Origin: Kluyvera ascorbata_C
GTDB taxonomy: Bacteria > Pseudomonadota > Gammaproteobacteria > Enterobacterales > Enterobacteriaceae
Reading direction: 5' to 3'
Assembly: GCF_044197065.1 (NCBI RefSeq)
Contig: NZ_JBIQOI010000001.1
Span: 248,001 to 312,000 of the forward strand
DNA: 64,000 nt
How positions within the stretch are numbered: the stretch's first letter is position 1; each line of letters opens with the position of its first letter. A program made the translations under genes and the position numbers. The notes below the pieces were generated by a model, which was not told the origin of the DNA, searched no databases, and was given only the letters and a program-made list of their open reading frames with translations. Shown here one piece after another: positions 7,322 to 16,093 of this stretch.

Positions 7322-7873
7322 ATGAAACTGATGTTTGCATCGGATATTCATGGTTCGTTACCGGCCACGGAACGGGTACTGGCGCGCTTTGCTGAGAGCG
7401 GCGCGCGCTGGTTGATTATTCTGGGCGATGTGCTCAATCACGGGCCGCGTAACGCGCTGCCGGAAGGTTACGCTCCGGCGCAGGTTGCCGAACGTCTGAA
7501 CACGGTTGCAGACCGTATTATTGCGGTTCGCGGCAACTGCGATAGCGAAGTCGACCAGATGCTGTTGACGTTTCCTATCACCGCGCCCTGGCAACAGGTG
7601 CTCACCGAATCGCAGCGCCTGTTTTTGACCCACGGGCATCTTTATCACCCTGACAATCATCCGCCGCTGTTGTCGGGCGATGTGCTGGTTTATGGCCATA
7701 CGCATCTGCCCGTCGCAGAAAAGCGTGGCGACATATTCTTATTTAATCCTGGTTCGGTTAGCATTCCTAAAGGCGGTTTTGCCGCAAGCTTCGGGATGCT
7801 TGACGAGGGTAAGCTGCAAGTTTTCGCACTCAATGATCAACAGGTTATTGCAGAGGTTGCTATTAACCCGTAA
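7322..7873 (+). CDS. yfcE: Metal-dependent phosphodiesterase YfcE
   Basis: Calcineurin-like phosphoesterase of the MJ0936/YfcE type, 183 residues. Metal ligands are visible as D8 and H10 in SDIHG, D36 in GDVLNHG, N72 in GNCDSEVD, H104 in THGHLY, and H126/H128 in GHTH. E. coli YfcE hydrolyses artificial phosphodiesters such as bis-p-nitrophenyl phosphate; the natural substrate is unknown. It lies between yfcF and yfcD in the conserved order. The ATG follows GGGGATTTGATTA, a reasonable ribosome site. Confidence 0.93.
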   Translation: MKLMFASDIHGSLPATERVLARFAESGARWLIILGDVLNHGPRNALPEGYAPAQVAERLNTVADRIIAVRGNCDSEVDQMLLTFPITAPWQQVLTESQRLFLTHGHLYHPDNHPPLLSGDVLVYGHTHLPVAEKRGDIFLFNPGSVSIPKGGFAASFGMLDEGKLQVFALNDQQVIAEVAINP

Positions 7874-7929
7874 GTTACCCATCAATCATAAAACGCGCCG
7901 TAAGAGCGCTTTCAATTTAAGGTTTACGG

Positions 7930-8475
7930 ATGGTCGAGCAGAATCATTTGGCAAGCACGGAATGGGTCGATATTGTCAACGAAGACAATGAGGTCATCGC
8001 GCAAGCGAGCCGTGAGCAGATGCGCGCACAGTGTCTTCGACACAGGGCAACCTACATCGTCGTTCACGACGGTATGGGGAACATTCTGGTGCAGCGCCGT
8101 ACGGAGACGAAAGACTATCAGCCAGGTATGCTGGACGCCACCGCTGGGGGTGTTGTTCAGGCTGATGAACCGCTGCTGGAGTCCGCTCGCCGCGAAGCGG
8201 AAGAAGAGTTAGGTATTGCTGGCGTTCCGTTTGCCGATCACGGGCAGTTCTACTTTGAAGATAAGAACTGTCGCGTCTGGGGAAGCCTGTTTAGCTGTGT
8301 TTCTCACGGACCGTTTGCGCTGCAGGAAGAAGAGGTGAGCGAGGTTCGCTGGATGACGCCGGAAGAGATCACCGCGCGCTGCGATGAGTTTACCGATGAT
8401 TCGCTGAAGGCGCTGGCGCTGTGGATGACCCGCAATGCCAACAACGAAGCCCACGTTGAAGAAGAAGCGGAATAA
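7930..8475 (+). CDS. yfcD: Nudix hydrolase YfcD
   Basis: Nudix hydrolase of 181 residues, related to isopentenyl-diphosphate isomerase-like Nudix proteins. A complete Nudix box starts at G74: E80, then R88-E89 and E92-E93 before G95-I96 (REAEEELGI). The opening EWVDIVNEDNEVIAQASRE is typical of the subgroup. The substrate is not established. The start is ATG after AAGGTTTACGG. A strong shared terminator separates it from the convergent pta. Confidence 0.92.
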   Translation: MVEQNHLASTEWVDIVNEDNEVIAQASREQMRAQCLRHRATYIVVHDGMGNILVQRRTETKDYQPGMLDATAGGVVQADEPLLESARREAEEELGIAGVPFADHGQFYFEDKNCRVWGSLFSCVSHGPFALQEEEVSEVRWMTPEEITARCDEFTDDSLKALALWMTRNANNEAHVEEEAE

Positions 8476-8501
8476 GCGCGACTAAACGACAGATACAAAA
8501 A

Positions 8502-8535
8502 ATCCGGAGCGGTTTCCCGTCTCCGGATTTTTTTT
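8502..8535. terminator. Bidirectional terminator between yfcD and pta
   Basis: ATCCGGAG (8502-8509) pairs with CTCCGGAT (8521-8528) around an 11-base loop. T8 follows on the plus strand and A6 precedes it, giving a T-run in the other direction too. Confidence 0.85.
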
Positions 8536-8544
8536 GCCTTTAAA

Positions 8545-8562
8545 CCGCCCGCGAACGGGCGG
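8545..8562 (-). terminator. GC-rich hairpin after pta
   Basis: CCGCCCG-CGAA-CGGGCGG, a perfect 7-bp stem with a stable tetraloop just past the pta stop. On the minus strand it is followed by TTTAAAGGC and then the next terminator, so it probably protects or assists ackA-pta transcript ends. Confidence 0.5.
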
Positions 8563-8570
8563 AATAAGGA

Positions 8571-10718
8571 TTAGTGCTGCTGCTGTGAAGACTGGATCGC
8601 GGTCAGAGCGATGGTGTAGACGATATCGTCAACCAACGCGCCACGAGACAGATCGTTCACCGGCTTGCGCATACCCTGCAGCATCGGCCCGATGGAGATC
8701 AGGTCGGCAGAACGCTGTACCGCTTTGTAGGTGGTGTTACCAGTGTTCAGATCCGGGAAGATGAACACGGTAGCGCGACCTGCAACCGGAGAGTTCGGTG
8801 CTTTGGATTTCGCAACGTCAGCCATAACAGCGGCGTCGTACTGCAGCGGGCCATCGATCATCAGGTCAGGACGTTTTTCCTGCGCCAGACGAGTCGCTTC
8901 ACGCACTTTCTCTACGTCGCTACCTGCACCAGAGGTACCGGTGGAGTAGGAGAGCATTGCAACGCGTGGTTCGATACCGAAGGCAATCGCGGATTCAGCG
9001 GACTGAATAGCGATTTCTGCCAGCTGCTCAGCAGTTGGATCCGGGTTGATCGCGCAGTCGCCGTAAACGTAAACCTGTTCAGGCAGCAGCATGAAGAACA
9101 CGGAAGACACCAGAGAGCTACCCGGTGCAGTTTTAATAAGCTGCAGCGGTGGACGAATGGTGTTCGCGGTGGTGTGAACGGCACCGGAAACCAGACCATC
9201 AACGTCGTCTTGTTCCAGCATCAGGGTACCGAGAACCACGTTGTCTTCCAGCTGTTCGCGGGCAACGGTTTCGGTCATGCCTTTGTTCTTACGCAGTTCG
9301 ACCAGGCGGGCAACGTAGCTTTCGCGAACCACTTCTGGGTCAACGATTTCAACGCCAGCGCCCAGTTCAACGCCCTGAGACGCTGCAACACGGGTGATTT
9401 CGTCTGGGTTACCCAGCAGTACGCAGGTCGCAATACCGCGTTCAGCACAGATAGCAGCTGCTTTAACAGTACGTGGCTCGTCGCCTTCTGGCAGAACAAC
9501 GCGTTTGCCTGCTTTACGTGCCAGCTCGGTCAGCTGGTAGCGGAACGCTGGTGGAGACAGACGACGGCTGTGTTCAGAGGTCGCAGTCAGGGAATCGATC
9601 CACTCTGGATTGATAAAGTTCGCGACGTATTCCTGAACTTTCTCGATGCGCTCGCGGTCATCAACTGGAACTTCCAGGTTGAAGCTCTGCAGGCTCAGGG
9701 AGGTCTGCCAGGTATTAGTGTTCACCATGAATACCGGCAGGCCGGTTTCAAATGCACGTTCGCACAGCTTAGTGATGCGCGCGTCCATTTCGTAGCCGCC
9801 GGTCAGCAGCAGGGCACCGATTTCCACGCCGTTCATGGCAGCGAGGCACGCTGCAACCAGAACGTCAGGACGGTCTGCGGAAGTCACCAGCAGGGAACCT
9901 GCACGGAAGTGCTCCAGCATGTGCGGGATGCTGCGTGCGCAGAAGGTGACGGATTTCACGCGGCGAGTATTGATGTCGCCTTCGTTGATCACGGTCGCAT
10001 TCAGGTGACGTGCCATATCGATAGCACGCGTCGCGATCAGGTCAAAGCTCCATGGCACCGCGCCGAGAACAGGCAGGGTGCTGGTGGTTTTCAGCTGGTC
10101 GGCATCGATTTTAACGACTTTCGCTTTGGAGGAATCGTCGAAGATCTCGGACAGATCCGGGCGAGTACGGCCCTGTTCATCAACCGGTGCGTTCAGTTTG
10201 TTAACGATAACGCCGGTGATGTTGGTGTTTTTTGCGCCGCCGAAGCTGTTGCGAGTCAGTTCAATACGCTCGTTCAGCTGTTCTGGGGTGTCGGTACCCT
10301 GAGACATAACGAAGACGATTTCCGCGTTCAGCGTTTTCGCGATTTCGTAGTTCAGAGACTGAGCAAACTGGTGCTTACGGGTTGGGACCAGGCCTTCAAC
10401 CAGCACCACTTCAGCATCTTTGGTGTTAGCGTGGTAGTTAGCGATGATCTCTTCCATCAGCACATCTTTCTGATTGCTGGAGAGCAGGGCTTCTACATGG
10501 CTCATCTTCAGCGGTTCAGCCGCAGTGGTGGTAGATGAGTTAGCGCGAACGATAGTGGTCGTCTGGTCTGGTGCATCGCCACCGGTGCGCGGCTGAGCGA
10601 TTGGCTTAAAGACGCTCAGACGAACGCCTTTGCGTTCCATAGCACGGATAACGCCAAGGCTGACGCTGGTCAGGCCGACGCTGGTTCCGGTAGGGATCAG
10701 CATAATAATACGGGACAC
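8571..10718 (-). CDS. pta: Phosphate acetyltransferase Pta
   Basis: Converts acetyl-CoA and phosphate to acetyl phosphate and CoA, the first step of the acetate overflow route and the source of the signalling compound acetyl phosphate. It is 715 residues (E. coli 714), the long enterobacterial form. An N-terminal P-loop-like domain (AAA_26, about 1-220, starting MSRIIMLIPTGTSVGLTS) is followed by a DRTGG domain (about 225-330) and the catalytic PTA_PTB domain (about 390-710), where VLPEGDEPRTVKAAAI and SYSTGTSGAGSDVEKV are visible. It is downstream of ackA with 76 bases and a hairpin between. Confidence 0.96.
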   Translation of the reverse strand: MSRIIMLIPTGTSVGLTSVSLGVIRAMERKGVRLSVFKPIAQPRTGGDAPDQTTTIVRANSSTTTAAEPLKMSHVEALLSSNQKDVLMEEIIANYHANTKDAEVVLVEGLVPTRKHQFAQSLNYEIAKTLNAEIVFVMSQGTDTPEQLNERIELTRNSFGGAKNTNITGVIVNKLNAPVDEQGRTRPDLSEIFDDSSKAKVVKIDADQLKTTSTLPVLGAVPWSFDLIATRAIDMARHLNATVINEGDINTRRVKSVTFCARSIPHMLEHFRAGSLLVTSADRPDVLVAACLAAMNGVEIGALLLTGGYEMDARITKLCERAFETGLPVFMVNTNTWQTSLSLQSFNLEVPVDDRERIEKVQEYVANFINPEWIDSLTATSEHSRRLSPPAFRYQLTELARKAGKRVVLPEGDEPRTVKAAAICAERGIATCVLLGNPDEITRVAASQGVELGAGVEIVDPEVVRESYVARLVELRKNKGMTETVAREQLEDNVVLGTLMLEQDDVDGLVSGAVHTTANTIRPPLQLIKTAPGSSLVSSVFFMLLPEQVYVYGDCAINPDPTAEQLAEIAIQSAESAIAFGIEPRVAMLSYSTGTSGAGSDVEKVREATRLAQEKRPDLMIDGPLQYDAAVMADVAKSKAPNSPVAGRATVFIFPDLNTGNTTYKAVQRSADLISIGPMLQGMRKPVNDLSRGALVDDIVYTIALTAIQSSQQQH

Positions 10719-10766
10719 GGTTTATCCTCTTTCGTTACCGCCAGTTTCAGGCGGGATACAAAACAG

Positions 10767-10789
10767 CACCGCCAGCTAAGCTGGCGGTG
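10767..10789 (-). terminator. Hairpin between ackA and pta
   Basis: Perfect 10-bp stem CACCGCCAGC/GCTGGCGGTG (10767-10776 and 10780-10789) with a tiny TAA loop, six bases after the ackA stop. On the minus strand it is followed by CTGTTTTG, a short T-run. It could attenuate read-through into pta or stabilise the ackA message. Confidence 0.55.
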
Positions 10790-10794
10790 TGATA

Positions 10795-11997
10795 TTAGGC
10801 AGTCAGACGGCTTGCGTCTTGTGCGATGACCAGTTCTTCGTTGGTCGGGATAACGATGGCAGGACGGGTGCCTTCTTTGTTGATGAAGCCAGACTTGCCG
10901 AAACGCGCAGCCAGGTTACGTTCGTGATCAACTTCGAAGCCCAGAACGCCCAGTTTGCCCAGGGACAGTTCGCGAACCATTGCGGCGTTTTCACCGATAC
11001 CACCGGTGAAGATAACCGCGTCCAGACGACCTTCCATCAGTGCAGTGTAAGAACCGATGTATTTCGCCAGACGGTGGCAGTAAACGTCCATTGCACGTTT
11101 AGCGTCAGCTTTTTCTTTGTAGTTATCTTCTACATAACGGCAGTCGCTGGTCACTTCGGTCAGACCCAGCAGGCCGGACTCTTTGGTCAGCATCTTGTTG
11201 ATCTGGTCGATGCTCATGCCCAGAGTGTCATGCAGATGGAAAATGATGGCCGGGTCGATGTCGCCAGAGCGAGTACCCATTACCAGACCTTCCAGTGGGG
11301 TCAGACCCATGGAGGTATCAACACATTTACCGTTACGGATAGCAGAAACAGAACCACCGTTGCCCAGGTGACAAGTGATGATGTTCACTTCTTCAACCGG
11401 CTTGTTCAGTACTTTAGCGGCTTCCTGAGTCACATAGAAGTGGCTGGTGCCGTGTGCGCCGTAGCGACGTACGCCGTGCTCTTTGTACAGGCTGTACGGC
11501 AGAGCATAAAGGTAAGATTCTTCCGGCATGGTCTGATGGAACGCGGTGTCAAACACAGCAACGTTCTTGTCTTTCAGGTTAGGGAAGGATTTCAGCGCTT
11601 CAGCGATACCGATCAGGTGAGCCGGGTTGTGCAGCGGTGCGAAGGACGCAGAGTCTTTGATACCCTGGATCACGGAATCGTCGATCACAACGGAGCTGGT
11701 GTACTTCTCGCCGCCGTGTACGATACGGTGGCCGATTGCGGTCAGCTGAGCGGACAGTTCTGGTTTTTGTGCCAGAATAGTATTAACGATGAAGTTCAGC
11801 GCTTCACTGTGAGCGGCGCCTGCACCTAAAGCGGCCTCTTGTTTACCGCCATCCATTTTCCACTTGATACGCGCTTCTGGAAGATGGAAACATTCGGCTA
11901 AACCAGAGAGGTATTCTTCACCGTTAACTGCATCAATGATGGCAAATTTCAGGGAGGAGCTACCGCAGTTCAGAACCAGTACTAACTTACTCGACAT
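10795..11997 (-). CDS. ackA: Acetate kinase AckA
   Basis: Interconverts acetyl phosphate and ADP with acetate and ATP, the ATP-yielding step of mixed-acid fermentation. It is 400 residues, as in E. coli. The family signature VLNCGSSSLKFAI is at about 8-20. HRIVHGG carries a catalytic arginine and histidine, and ITCHLGNGGS and FTGGIGENA are the nucleotide-binding motifs. First gene of ackA-pta; the divergent yfbV lies 335 bases upstream. Expression in relatives responds to ArcA and FNR; I did not locate defensible sites here. Confidence 0.97.
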   Translation of the reverse strand: MSSKLVLVLNCGSSSLKFAIIDAVNGEEYLSGLAECFHLPEARIKWKMDGGKQEAALGAGAAHSEALNFIVNTILAQKPELSAQLTAIGHRIVHGGEKYTSSVVIDDSVIQGIKDSASFAPLHNPAHLIGIAEALKSFPNLKDKNVAVFDTAFHQTMPEESYLYALPYSLYKEHGVRRYGAHGTSHFYVTQEAAKVLNKPVEEVNIITCHLGNGGSVSAIRNGKCVDTSMGLTPLEGLVMGTRSGDIDPAIIFHLHDTLGMSIDQINKMLTKESGLLGLTEVTSDCRYVEDNYKEKADAKRAMDVYCHRLAKYIGSYTALMEGRLDAVIFTGGIGENAAMVRELSLGKLGVLGFEVDHERNLAARFGKSGFINKEGTRPAIVIPTNEELVIAQDASRLTA

Positions 11998-12332
11998 GGA
12001 AGTACCTATTTATGATACGTGGCTAAAAAAACGTCAAAGAGTCATAAGCGTAGCGCAGGATGACATCGACATTTATGATTAACATCATGCCCGGAACACT
12101 TTTCAGGCATGATCTAAGAAATACATATTGATTCTAAGTCATTTTGCATAATTTTCCGCCAATGGCAGAATATGCGATAATTTGATATGCCGGAGCGTAT
12201 AGGATCGCGCTATCTCAGGCTGGCACAGGATACCCGATTGCAGTGTCTATGCCAAAATTTTTTGAACGATGTCATACTCAGTTGTTGTTTTAAAAAATAT
12301 TTTAATTTTTATATATGAAGTTGAGGTCAGCC
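11998..12332. promoter_or_regulatory. Divergent control region of ackA and yfbV
   Basis: This 335-base AT-rich gap must hold the ackA promoter(s) on the minus strand and the yfbV promoter on the plus strand. On the minus strand TTGACG lies near CATAAA/TATCAT close to the ackA start, but spacing is not clear-cut, so no promoter is called. No gene or repeat is seen. Confidence 0.5.
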
Positions 12333-12788
12333 ATGTCGACACCCGAGCAACGCCCGGTTAGTTTCTTCAGTTTGTTTAGCCGAGGGCAGTATTATGCAAA
12401 GACGTGGCCGCTGGAAAAACGGCTCGCACCGGTGTTTGTTGAAAACCGCGTCATTCGCGCCACACGCCACGCCATCCGTCTGATGCCGCCGCTGGCCATT
12501 TTTACGCTGTGCTGGCAAATCGCCCTTGGTGGGCAGCTTGGCCCGGCGGTCGCCACCGCCTTGTTTGCGCTTAGCCTGCCGATGCAGGGGCTGTGGTGGT
12601 TGGGTAAACGTTCCGTCACGCCGCTGCCTCCTTCTATATTACAGTGGTTTTATGAAGTGCGCGGCAAGTTGCAGGAGTCGGGGCAGGCGCTAGCGCCGGT
12701 TGAAGGCAAACCAGATTACCAGGCGCTGGCTGACACGCTTAAGCGCGCCTTCAAACAACTGGATAAAACTTTCCTCGATGATTTGTAA
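12333..12788 (+). CDS. yfbV: YfbV, UPF0208 inner-membrane protein
   Basis: Small membrane protein of 151 residues, as in E. coli, where YfbV helps limit the Ter macrodomain of the chromosome. Two hydrophobic helices are visible, about 46-64 (HAIRLMPPLAIFTLCW) and 69-90. A long cytoplasmic tail ends KRAFKQLDKTFLDDL. I chose ATG 12333, not 12315, because the family begins MSTP and TTGAGG lies at the right distance upstream. A terminator follows. Confidence 0.92.
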   Translation: MSTPEQRPVSFFSLFSRGQYYAKTWPLEKRLAPVFVENRVIRATRHAIRLMPPLAIFTLCWQIALGGQLGPAVATALFALSLPMQGLWWLGKRSVTPLPPSILQWFYEVRGKLQESGQALAPVEGKPDYQALADTLKRAFKQLDKTFLDDL

Positions 12789-12814
12789 TTGAGGGCGAAA
12801 AACGCATATAAAAG

Positions 12815-12840
12815 AAGACACAAATATTGTGTCTTTTTTT
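12815..12840 (+). terminator. Terminator after yfbV
   Basis: AAGACACAA (12815-12823) pairs with TTGTGTCTT (12827-12835) across an ATA loop and runs into seven T. It lies in the yfbV-yfbU gap. Confidence 0.8.
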
Positions 12841-12869
12841 ATGCTGCAAAGCGCAACAGGAGTCGAAGA

Positions 12870-13364
12870 ATGGAAATGACCCATGCTCAACGTCTGATTT
12901 TGTCTAATCAGTACAAAATGATGACTATGCTTGATCCCGACAACGCTGAGCGCTACCGCCGCCTGCAAACCATTATCGAACGTGGTTATGGTTTACAGAT
13001 GCGTGAACTGGACAGGGAATTTGGGGAACTCAAAGAAGAGACCTGTCGTATTGTTATCGACATTATGGAGATGTACCACGCGCTTCACGTCTCGTGGACC
13101 AACCTGAAAGATGCCGATACCATCGATGAACGCCGCGTCACCTTCCTTGGTTTTGATGCGGCTACCGAAGCCCGTTTCCTCGGCTATGTCCGCTTTATGG
13201 TCAACGTTGAAGGCCGCTATACCCATTTCGATGCGGGCACCCATGGCTTCAACGCGCAAACCCCGATGTGGGACAAATACCAGCGTATGCTGAACGTCTG
13301 GCACGCCTGCCCGCGTCAGTATCATCTGAGCAGCAACGAAATTAACCAGATAATCAATGCCTGA
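12870..13364 (+). CDS. yfbU: YfbU family protein
   Basis: Conserved 164-residue UPF0304 protein. The start at 12870 (MEMTHAQRLILSNQYKMM) is supported by AGGAG at 12858-12862 and by family length; upstream in-frame extension runs through a terminator and is not coding. It is rich in charged helices (ERGYGLQMRELDREFGELKEE) with a conserved GFDAATEARFLGYVRFMV segment. Its function is not established. The stop is 10 bases before the next start, so it is probably co-transcribed with hxpA. Confidence 0.92.
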   Translation: MEMTHAQRLILSNQYKMMTMLDPDNAERYRRLQTIIERGYGLQMRELDREFGELKEETCRIVIDIMEMYHALHVSWTNLKDADTIDERRVTFLGFDAATEARFLGYVRFMVNVEGRYTHFDAGTHGFNAQTPMWDKYQRMLNVWHACPRQYHLSSNEINQIINA

Positions 13365-13374
13365 GGAGGCAGAC

Positions 13375-14034
13375 GTGCAGTGTAAAGGTTTCCTGTTCGA
13401 TCTGGACGGTACGCTGGTTGATTCGCTGCCGGTGGTGGAACGTTCCTGGCAGTTCTGGGCCGAAAGCTATGGCGTAGACCCGCAGGCGGTGCTGGACTTT
13501 ATTCACGGTAAGCAGGCCATCACCACGCTGCGCCACTTTATGCCGGGCAAGTCGGAAGCGGAAATTCAGGCCGAGTTTCTGCGCCTTGAGCATATTGAAG
13601 CAACCGACCTTGACGGGATCCAGGCGCTGCCGGGGGCTCTTGAATTGTTGAAACATCTGGACGCTAACGCGATTCCCTGGGCGATTGTCACCTCGGGTTC
13701 TATTCCGGTAGCCCATGCGCGCCACCGTGCGGCGGGTCTGCCGCAGCCGGCGGTGTTTGTCACCGCCGAGCAGGTCAAGCGCGGTAAACCACAGCCGGAC
13801 GCCTATCTTTTAGGCGCTGAGCTGTTGGACATCGCTGCACGGGATTGTCTGGTCGTTGAAGATGCGCAGGCTGGCGTGCAGTCAGGACTGGCCGCGGGCT
13901 GTCATGTGGCAGCGGTCAACGTGCCGCCGGAAACGCCTGAACTGCTCGAGGTTGATTTTGTGCTCTCTACGCTTGCGACGCTACGCGTTGAGAAACTGCC
14001 GGATGGCACCATCAACGTCACGCAGAATGCATGA
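13375..14034 (+). CDS. hxpA: HAD-family sugar phosphatase HxpA/YfbT
   Basis: Haloacid dehalogenase phosphatase of about 219 residues, acting on sugar phosphates in E. coli. Motif I is DLDGT with nucleophile D9 and acid D11, motif II is VTSGS, the motif III lysine is in RVKRGKP/QVKRGKPQPDAY, and motif IV is VVEDAQAG. The start is GTG at 13375, with AGGAGG (13364-13369) ideally spaced and overlapping the yfbU stop. The frame also runs upstream to an ATG at 13357, but that is inside yfbU and lacks a ribosome site. The C-terminus is a little longer than in E. coli. Confidence 0.92.
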   Translation: MQCKGFLFDLDGTLVDSLPVVERSWQFWAESYGVDPQAVLDFIHGKQAITTLRHFMPGKSEAEIQAEFLRLEHIEATDLDGIQALPGALELLKHLDANAIPWAIVTSGSIPVAHARHRAAGLPQPAVFVTAEQVKRGKPQPDAYLLGAELLDIAARDCLVVEDAQAGVQSGLAAGCHVAAVNVPPETPELLEVDFVLSTLATLRVEKLPDGTINVTQNA

Positions 14035-14045
14035 TCTTATGATTT

Positions 14046-14071
14046 AGCCCCACATCGTTGGGGCTTTTTTC
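14046..14071 (+). terminator. Terminator after hxpA
   Basis: AGCCCCA (14046-14052) pairs with TGGGGCT (14059-14065) and is followed by a run of six T. It ends the yfbU-hxpA unit. Confidence 0.85.
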
Positions 14072-14135
14072 TGTCACTATGGTCAACGCCTTATAGTTGA
14101 AAACCTTACCGATTATCTGATGACAAGGAAATGTT

Positions 14136-15968
14136 GTGAACGGTGAACTGATTTGGGTGCTCTGTCTGTTAGCCATTGCGGTTGTGCTGTTTGCCACCGG
14201 CAAAGTACGCATGGATGCGATAGCTTTGGGCATTATTGTCGCTTTTGTTCTTAGTGGTACGCTCACGCTTAGTGAAGCCTTTTCTGGCTTCAGCGATCCA
14301 AACGTCATTCTGATTGCCGCGCTGTTTATCATCGGCGATGGGCTGGTGCGAACCGGCGTGGCAACCAACATGGGCTCCTGGCTGGTACAGGCGGCGGGCA
14401 GCAGTGAAACCAAAATGCTGGTCTTCCTGATGCTGACCGTGGCCGGGCTTGGCGCATTTATGAGCTCAACGGGTGTGGTGGCGATTTTTATCCCGGTGGT
14501 GCTTAGCGTCTCGGCGCGCATGAATATTTCGCCTTCACGTCTGATGATGCCGCTCAGCTTTGCTGGGCTGATTAGCGGCATGATGACGCTTGTGGCTACG
14601 CCGCCGAACCTGGTTATCAACAGTGAGCTTATCCGCGAAGGGCTGGAAGGGTTTAGCTTCTTCAGCGTAACGCCAATAGGTCTGGTGGTATTGGTGCTCG
14701 GTGTTCTCTATATGCTGGTGATGCGCTTTATGCTTAAAGGCGATGAAGGCAACCTGACACGCGATGGCCGTAAGCGCAGCACTTTCCGCGATTTAATCCG
14801 TGATTATCATCTTACCGGCCGCGCGCGCCGCCTCGCTATTCGCCCCGGCTCCCCGATGATTGGCCAGCGCCTGGACGACATGAAGCTGCGTGAACGTTAC
14901 GGCGCTAACATTATCGGCGTGGAGCGCTGGCGTCGTTTTCGGCGGGTGATTGTGAACGTGAACGGGGTCTCTGAATTTCGCGCTCGCGATGTGCTGCTGA
15001 TTGATATGTCCGCCGCGGAAATTGACCTGCGCCAGTTCTGCAGCGAGCAGTTGCTGGAACCCATGGTGCTGCGCGGTGAATATTTCTCTGACCAGGCGCT
15101 GGATGTCGGCATGGCGGAAGTGTCGCTCATCCCGGAATCGGAGCTGCTGGGGAAAACCGTACGTGAAATGGGCTTTCGTACCCGCTACGGCCTGAACGTG
15201 GTCGGCATGAAACGCGACGGCGAGGCGCTGGACGGATCGGTGGTCGATGAGCCACTGCAGCTTGGCGATATCGTGCTGGTGGTGGGTAACTGGAAATTGA
15301 TTAGCCAACTGGGGCAAAACGGCCGCGACTTCGTGGTGCTGAATCTTCCTGTTGAGGTGAGCGATGCTTCCCCGGCACACAGTCAGGCGCCGCACGCGAT
15401 CTTCTGCCTGGTGCTGATGGTCGCGCTGATGCTGACTGATGAAATTCCCAACCCCATTGCGGCGATCATCGCCTGTCTGTTGATGGGGAAATTCCGCTGT
15501 ATTGATGCCCAGAGCGCCTACAAATCGATTCATTGGCCGAGCATTATTTTGATTGTTGGCATGATGCCGTTCGCCCTCGCGTTGCAAAAAACCGGCGGTG
15601 TGGATTTGATCGTGAAAGGGCTGATGGATATTGGCGGCGGACAGGGGCCTTATCTGATGCTCGGCTGTCTGTTCGTGATGTGCGCCGCAATTGGCCTGTT
15701 TATCTCCAATACCGCCACGGCGGTGCTGATGGCGCCGATTGCGCTGGCCACAGCAAAAACCATGGGCGTGTCGCCTTATCCGTTTGCGATGGTGGTGGCG
15801 ATGGCGGCATCCGCGGCGTTTATGACGCCGGTCTCCTCCCCGGTGAATACGCTGGTGCTGGGGCCGGGGAAATACAGCTTCAGCGATTTCGTGAAAATCG
15901 GCGTGCCGTTTACCGTGCTGGTGATGATGGTCTGCGTGGTGCTGATTCCGATTTTGTTCCCATTCTGA
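14136..15968 (+). CDS. yfbS: YfbS, SLC13-family transporter with TrkA-C domains
   Basis: Inner-membrane protein of 610 residues, matching E. coli YfbS. The N-terminal half (1-200) and C-terminal quarter (about 420-610) hold hydrophobic segments of the divalent anion/Na+ symporter family. STGVVAIFIPVVLS and SNTATAVLMAPIAL are paired SNT-type motifs of the two inverted repeats. Between them, about 215-400, lie two soluble RCK_C/TrkA-C domains. The substrate is unknown. The start is GTG 14136, after AAGGAAA. A REP pair follows the gene. Confidence 0.93.
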   Translation: MNGELIWVLCLLAIAVVLFATGKVRMDAIALGIIVAFVLSGTLTLSEAFSGFSDPNVILIAALFIIGDGLVRTGVATNMGSWLVQAAGSSETKMLVFLMLTVAGLGAFMSSTGVVAIFIPVVLSVSARMNISPSRLMMPLSFAGLISGMMTLVATPPNLVINSELIREGLEGFSFFSVTPIGLVVLVLGVLYMLVMRFMLKGDEGNLTRDGRKRSTFRDLIRDYHLTGRARRLAIRPGSPMIGQRLDDMKLRERYGANIIGVERWRRFRRVIVNVNGVSEFRARDVLLIDMSAAEIDLRQFCSEQLLEPMVLRGEYFSDQALDVGMAEVSLIPESELLGKTVREMGFRTRYGLNVVGMKRDGEALDGSVVDEPLQLGDIVLVVGNWKLISQLGQNGRDFVVLNLPVEVSDASPAHSQAPHAIFCLVLMVALMLTDEIPNPIAAIIACLLMGKFRCIDAQSAYKSIHWPSIILIVGMMPFALALQKTGGVDLIVKGLMDIGGGQGPYLMLGCLFVMCAAIGLFISNTATAVLMAPIALATAKTMGVSPYPFAMVVAMAASAAFMTPVSSPVNTLVLGPGKYSFSDFVKIGVPFTVLVMMVCVVLIPILFPF

Positions 15969-15986
15969 GGCTTATGGGCAGCACAC

Positions 15987-16073
15987 GATGGCTACGCCTG
16001 ATAAGCGTAGCGCCATCAGGCAGAATGGCGCACGGTGCCGGATGGCGACGTAAACGTCTTATCCGGCCTACAA
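15987..16073. repeat. REP pair (BIME) after yfbS
   Basis: Two head-to-head REP-type imperfect palindromes: the first starts GATGGCTACGCCTGATAAGC (15987), the second runs from GCCGGATGGCG (16037) to TTATCCGGCCTACA (16073). It lies between the convergent genes yfbS and yfbR. Confidence 0.85.
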
Positions 16074-16093
16074 ACATAGTATCGCGGGAACGA

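Noticed and set aside
9174..10538. 454-codon open frame opposite pta
   Set aside because: It is the complement of pta in a codon-biased gene. The composition is rich in V, F, Q and H as expected for antisense shadow frames, there is no ribosome site, and pta is a certain gene.
10789..11829. 346-codon open frame opposite ackA
   Set aside because: Antisense shadow of ackA; the translation lacks any recognisable domain and starts next to the ackA stop by chance.
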